From positions 157,025 through 221,024 of the forward strand of contig NZ_JAMWMR010000008.1 of assembly GCF_023887685.1 (NCBI RefSeq): DNA of 64,000 nucleotides. The letters run 5' to 3'. The stretch's first letter is position 1, and each line of letters begins with the position of its first letter. Position numbers and translations under genes: made by a program. Shown in pieces: positions 59,704 through 64,000 of this stretch. The stretch comes from Streptomyces macrolidinus. GTDB taxonomy: Bacteria; Actinomycetota; Actinomycetes; Streptomycetales; Streptomycetaceae. The notes below the pieces were generated by a model. That model ran no database searches and had not been told where the DNA came from. It saw only the letters and a list, made by a program, of their open reading frames with translations.

Positions 59704-60801
59704 ATGCAGTTCGGCATATTCACCGTCGGGGACGTGACACCCGACCCCACCAACGGTCGTACTCCGACCGAGCACGAGCGCATCAAGGCGATGGTCGCCA
59801 TCGCGCTCAAGGCCGAGGAGGTCGGCCTGGACGTCTTCGCGACCGGCGAGCACCACAACCCGCCGTTCGTACCGTCGTCCCCGACCACCATGCTCGGCTA
59901 CATCGCCGCCCGCACCGAGAAGCTGATCCTGTCCACCGCCACGACGCTGATCACCACCAACGACCCGGTGAAGATCGCCGAGGACTACGCGATGCTTCAG
60001 CACCTGGCCGACGGCCGGGTCGACCTCATGCTGGGGCGTGGCAACACCGGCCCGGTGTACCCGTGGTTCGGGCAGGACATTCGCCAGGGCATCAATCTCG
60101 CCAAGGAGAACTACGCGCTGCTGCGCCGGCTGTGGCGCGAGGACGTCGTGGACTGGGAGGGCACATTCCGTACGCCGCTCCAGGCCTTCACCTCGACACC
60201 CCGGCCCCTCGACGGCGTCCCACCGTTCGTCTGGCACGGTTCCATCAGGTCCCCGGAGATAGCTGAGCAGGCCGCGTTCTACGGCGACGGCTTCTTCCAC
60301 AACAACATCTTCTGGCCGGCCGACCACACCAGGCGCATGGTTCAGCTGTACCGGCGCCGGTTCGCGCACCACGGTCACGGCCGACCGGAGGACGCCGTTG
60401 TGGGTCTCGGCGGACAGGTGTTCATGCGGAAGAACTCCCAGGACGCCGTACGCGAGTTCCGCCCCTACTTCGACAACGCGCCCGTGTACGGCCACGGCCC
60501 GTCCCTGGAGGAGTTCACCGAGCAGACCCCGCTGACCGTGGGCTCTCCCCAGCAGGTCATCGAGCGGACCCTGTCGTTCCGGGAGACGGTCGGAGACTAC
60601 CAGCGCCAGCTCTTCCTGATGGACCACGCGGGCCTGCCCCTGAAGACCGTCCTGGAACAGCTCGACATCCTCGGCGAAGAGGTCGTGCCCGTGCTGCGCA
60701 AGGAGTTCGCGAACGGACGCCCGGCCGACGTGCCGAACGCCCCGACACACGCGGCGCGCGTGGCCGCCGTCACGACGCCCCGGGGGGTGAGCGTCGGGTG
60801 A
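59704..60801 (+). CDS. LLM-class flavin-dependent monooxygenase
   Basis: A 365-residue bacterial luciferase-like (LLM) oxidoreductase. MQFGIFTVGD opens the TIM barrel; DVFATGEHHNPPFVPSSPTT is the conserved flavin-site region, and LQHLADGRVDLMLGRGNTGP follows. It needs reduced FMN, which the overlapping FMN reductase gene would supply. The stop overlaps that gene (GTGA). Possible reactions include Baeyer-Villiger or sulfonate oxidation. Confidence 0.9.
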   Translation: MQFGIFTVGDVTPDPTNGRTPTEHERIKAMVAIALKAEEVGLDVFATGEHHNPPFVPSSPTTMLGYIAARTEKLILSTATTLITTNDPVKIAEDYAMLQHLADGRVDLMLGRGNTGPVYPWFGQDIRQGINLAKENYALLRRLWREDVVDWEGTFRTPLQAFTSTPRPLDGVPPFVWHGSIRSPEIAEQAAFYGDGFFHNNIFWPADHTRRMVQLYRRRFAHHGHGRPEDAVVGLGGQVFMRKNSQDAVREFRPYFDNAPVYGHGPSLEEFTEQTPLTVGSPQQVIERTLSFRETVGDYQRQLFLMDHAGLPLKTVLEQLDILGEEVVPVLRKEFANGRPADVPNAPTHAARVAAVTTPRGVSVG

Positions 60802-61412
60802 AGCTGATCGCCGTCTCCGCCGGGCTGAGCACTCCCTCCTCCACCCGCCTGCTCGCGGACCGGCTGGCCGAGTCGGTCCGCGACGAACTTGCCGCCCGGG
60901 GCCACGCCGCGTCGATCGAAGTCGTGGAGCTGCGCGAACTGGCCGGCGATATCGCCAACCATCTCGTGACCGGCTTTCCACCCCCGCGACTGGCCGCCGC
61001 GATCGACGAGGTGACCGGAGCCGACGGCCTGATCGTCGTGACTCCCGTTTTCGCGGCTTCCTACAGCGGGCTCTTCAAGTCCTTCTTCGACGTGATCGAT
61101 CCGGACGCCCTCACCGGGAAGCCGGTGCTGATCGCGGCGACGGGTGGTACCGCTCGCCACTCCCTGGTCCTTGAGCACGCCATGCGCCCGCTCTTCGCCT
61201 ATCTCCGCGTCACCGTCGTTCCCACCGCGGTGTACGCGGCGTCCGAGGACTGGGGGGCAGGAGGAGGCGAGTACACCGACGGCCTGCCTGCCCGCGTCCG
61301 CCGTGCGGGTAGTGAGCTGGCCACACTCATGGCCGCCAGACCGACCCGGACAGAACCCGAGGACGACGTCACCGCCCTCGAACGGCAACTCGCGGACCTG
61401 CGCTTCGACTGA
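60798..61412 (+). CDS. NADPH-dependent FMN reductase
   Basis: A 204-residue flavodoxin-fold reductase. KLIAVSAGLSTPSSTRLLAD is the phosphate-binding loop, VVTPVFAASYSGLFKSFFDV the conserved middle, and AATGGTARHSLVLEHAMRPL closes the flavin site. Such CE1759/MsuE-type proteins feed FMNH2 to LLM monooxygenases. GTG 60798 overlaps the upstream stop, so stoichiometric expression is likely. Confidence 0.9.
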   Translation: MKLIAVSAGLSTPSSTRLLADRLAESVRDELAARGHAASIEVVELRELAGDIANHLVTGFPPPRLAAAIDEVTGADGLIVVTPVFAASYSGLFKSFFDVIDPDALTGKPVLIAATGGTARHSLVLEHAMRPLFAYLRVTVVPTAVYAASEDWGAGGGEYTDGLPARVRRAGSELATLMAARPTRTEPEDDVTALERQLADLRFD

Positions 61413-61508
61413 GGCCGGCTCCCGACCCGGGCGAAGGCACCGTACTTCATACTGATCCGCTGTAGCGCACGTGGACCGGGCCCGTCCCGTGCGGCCCCGG
61501 CCGGCGGA

Positions 61509-64000
61509 ATGAGCGTGAACCGATTGAGAACATGGCCCGTGCCCGAGGACCTCGACGCTGTGAGGAGGCCAGTCCGCGGCCGGGAGGCGGAACTGGCTTT
61601 CATCGAGGCGCGGCTCGACGCGCTTGCCCAGGGCGAAGGCGGGATCGTCCGCGTCGAAGGACCTGCGGGCATCGGCCGGTCCAGGATCCTCGTGGAGGCC
61701 TCGGCTTCCGCGAAGCGGCGCGGGACGAGGGTGGGGCGGCGGACCCCGACGAACAGTTTGTGCCGCTCGGGCCGCTGCTGGAGGGGCTGCACTCGGAGGA
61801 GGAACCGCTGTCGGTCGCGGCCCGGCTCCGGGACCTCGCCACGACACCCGGCCAGCGGTTCTGGCTGCTCCAGGAACTGGGGGACCGCCTGCAGGAGGCG
61901 GCTCGAAACGGGCCCCTGCTCATCGTCCTCGACGATCTCCAGTGGTGCGACGACCTGACGCTTCTCACCTTTCACACCGTCGCGGCCAGGCTCTCGGCGC
62001 ACGCGATCCTGTGGCTGGTGGCTGTGAGCGGCGGAAGCGTGCAGCCGGGTGTGCGCACGACTCTGGAAAGGATCCGGCAGGTCGGCGCGCATGAGCTGGT
62101 TCTGCGACCGCTCGGGGACCAGGCGATCGCGCGGATCGCCGAGGACGTCCTGGGTGCCGTTCCCGATCCGGACGTCCTCGGCGTCGCCCGTCGCGCCGAA
62201 GGGGTGCCACTGCTGTTGGTCGAGCTGCTCGGCGCGCTGCGGGAGGAGGAGATCGTGACGATCGAGAACGGCATGGCCAGACTGGCGTCCGGATCCCTCC
62301 CTCCACGGCGACTGCCTTCTGTCGGGCGCCGCCTCGACCAACTGTCCGAAGCAGCAAGCGAGTTGGTGCAGACGGTGGCCGCTGTGGGTCGTCCGGTCAC
62401 CGTCGCTCTGGTCGCCGAACTGCTCGGCAGATCGTCGGCGGCACTCATCACCGCGGTGCGTGAATCCATCGATTCCGATCTGCTCGCCGAAAGGGGCGAT
62501 CGTATGGAGTTCCGCCATGATCTGATACGCGAGGCAGTGGAAGCCGGCCTCCCCCTGTCCTGCGCCAGGCCTTGCGTCGTCAAGCCGCCGAACTGCTGCC
62601 GGAGAGTGCGACCTCACCGATCGAACCCTCATGCCGCCGGCCGGCAGAACGGGGCCAGGTGACCGGGCGGAGGCCGACCGGCTGCGTACCGCTGCTGCGG
62701 AACGCGCGGCCACCGCTCCCGGACCGGCAGCGGAACTCAGCCTCAAGGCCCTGGACCTCACCGCCGCGGACGCTCCGGAACGGCCGTGGATCATCGCCGA
62801 GACCATCCCGCTGCTCTGGCAGACGGGCCAGGCGGCCCAGGCGCGTGAGCTGGGAGCCTCCGCCCTGTCGACCGGCCGCCTCGGGCTCTAGGACAAGGCA
62901 CGCATACGCCTGGCGCTGGCGCGCCTGTCCGCCCAGTTCGACTTCTCCGAGACGGTCCGGCAGGCCCGTGCCGGGGCGGTACTGCCCGGGATCCCTGCGG
63001 GCCCGGCTGCTGGCGCTGCTGTGTCTCGGCCTGTCGATGGCGGGCGAGAACCAGGCGGCCGAGCAGGCCGTCGCGGGGGCGCTGCAGACCGCCGACGCGA
63101 CGGGGGACCGTGCTGCCAAGGCCACCTTGATGATGGTCGACTCAGCCGTGCGCTTCCACCGGATGGACTGGACCGAGGCGTTCCGGCAGGCGGACCGGGC
63201 CGCCGCCCTGGCCGCCGGCCTGGACATCGTCCATTCGCTGTGGGTTCCGGAGGCCCTGTGGCACAGCTTCCTGTCGAACGCGGCCGGCCGCTCCGCGGAG
63301 GCGCTCGCCGCAGCGGAGGAGGGCATTCGGAACACGCGGAACCAGGGCCGGACAGCTGCCACACGCATGTGGCTCATGAACCGTAGCCGGGCGCTCCTGG
63401 ACGTCGGACGGTTGGCGGACGTCCGGGCGGACGCCGAAGCCGCATCCGCGATGACCGACAAGCTCGGGATGGGCAACTTCGCCGACGTCACGCTCCGGTA
63501 CGCGATGATGCGTGCCGTGCTCCACACCAACGACCAGCAGGCCGCACGAGAGTACGCGATGGAAGCGAGGCGCATGCGGAGCGACAGCGCACCACTTGTT
63601 CGCGACGCCGGCTCCTGGATGCTGGCACTGATGGCCGACTTCGAAGGCCGACCCGACCGTGCCATGGCCGAACTCGACGACGTGATGGTGGCGCTCGCCG
63701 AGGAGCGGCCTGGCCTCGTCAGCTTGCTCGACCCCGCCGACGCCCCGGTGCTCGTCCGCATGGCGCTGCGCGCCGGCGCACACGACCGGGCCGCACAAGC
63801 GGTCGGACTGGCCGAGCGACGAGCCGCGCTCAATCCCGACCTCGCGTTTCTCGCCGCCACTGCCGCGCACGCCCGCGGGCTCCTCGACAATGACCTCGGT
63901 CCCTTCTTGCGCGCGGTCCGGCTGTACGAGGACTGCCCTCGGACAATGGCCCGGGCGTCGGCGCTGGAGGACGCCGGGCGCAAGCTCGCGGCCACGCGTA
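61509..64000 (+). pseudogene. LAL-type ATPase regulator, multiply frameshifted, cut by window end
   Basis: From ATG 61509 it reads VRGREAELAFIEARLDAL and a Walker A-like EGPAGIGRSRILVEASA. A shift near 61725 leads to DEQFVPLGPLLEGLHSEEEP and Walker B LLIVLDDLQWCDDL. Another near 62555 breaks HDLIREAVEAGLPL. The next phase begins at ~62631 and meets an in-frame TAG at 62889, followed by DKARIRLALARLS. A last shift near 62985 leads to SLRARLLALLCLGLSMAGEN, open to base 64000. At least four lesions make it a pseudogene; its LuxR domain, if any, is outside. Confidence 0.8.

Overview
The window is high-GC actinobacterial DNA, most likely from a Streptomyces chromosome. Genes have strong third-position G/C bias, GTG and TTG starts and GGAGG-type ribosome binding sites. 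Many open with ATGA or TGATG overlaps. Family content (XRE-cupin regulators, ECF41 sigma factor, CvnA-like kinase, SARP debris, type I-E-like CRISPR repeats, IS5-type debris) also fits Streptomyces. The left edge cuts a class III aminotransferase; the right edge cuts a decayed LuxR/ATPase regulator.

Layout. 1-12 kb holds ordinary single genes: an XRE-cupin regulator with its own operator pair and a small membrane partner, a tyrosine phosphatase, an SGNH hydrolase, an MBL hydrolase, an F420-type PPOX protein, a lipoprotein, a TetR/membrane-protein pair around a large inverted repeat, GNATs and an SMI1/KNR4 protein. 12.3-20.0 kb is a compact, unassigned biosynthetic locus: a stand-alone adenylation-carrier-thioesterase protein, an NAD-dependent epimerase/dehydratase and an acyltransferase-like/HisC-like aminotransferase fusion overlap one another. 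A cupin and a ferredoxin-like/MBL fusion converge on them across a strong hairpin. 20-26.6 kb has an orphan molybdoflavoenzyme FAD subunit, a TetR-MFS-cupin module with an operator over the MFS start codon, and an ECF41 sigma factor divergent from a second MFS pump, with an ECF41-type promoter facing each way. 27-32.7 kb is housekeeping: a CvnA-like kinase, tdh-kbl threonine catabolism, a LysR regulator, an MmcQ/YjbR protein and tRNA-Pro(GGG).

32.7-48.5 kb is accessory and decaying. It is crowded with regulators (TetR, LysR, LuxR-ATPase, three intact AraC proteins, PucR) and their wrecks (PucR and AraC pseudogenes, a SARP ATPase fragment). It also holds IS5 and integrase fragments and a one-spacer CRISPR remnant. 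48.5-61.4 kb carries a long co-oriented set of redox and hydrolase genes: isochorismatase-like hydrolase, DoxX, Dps-like ferritin, flavin disulfide reductase, HSL esterase, YtcJ-like amidohydrolase, membrane protein, GNAT, esterase, then a chloroperoxidase-like hydrolase, a luciferase-like monooxygenase and its probable FMN reductase. This looks like a detoxification or catabolic module under the nearby AraC-type control.

The best candidate for something new is the 12.3-20.0 kb locus. The best-supported regulatory observation is the pair of ECF41 promoters at 25.5-25.6 kb.
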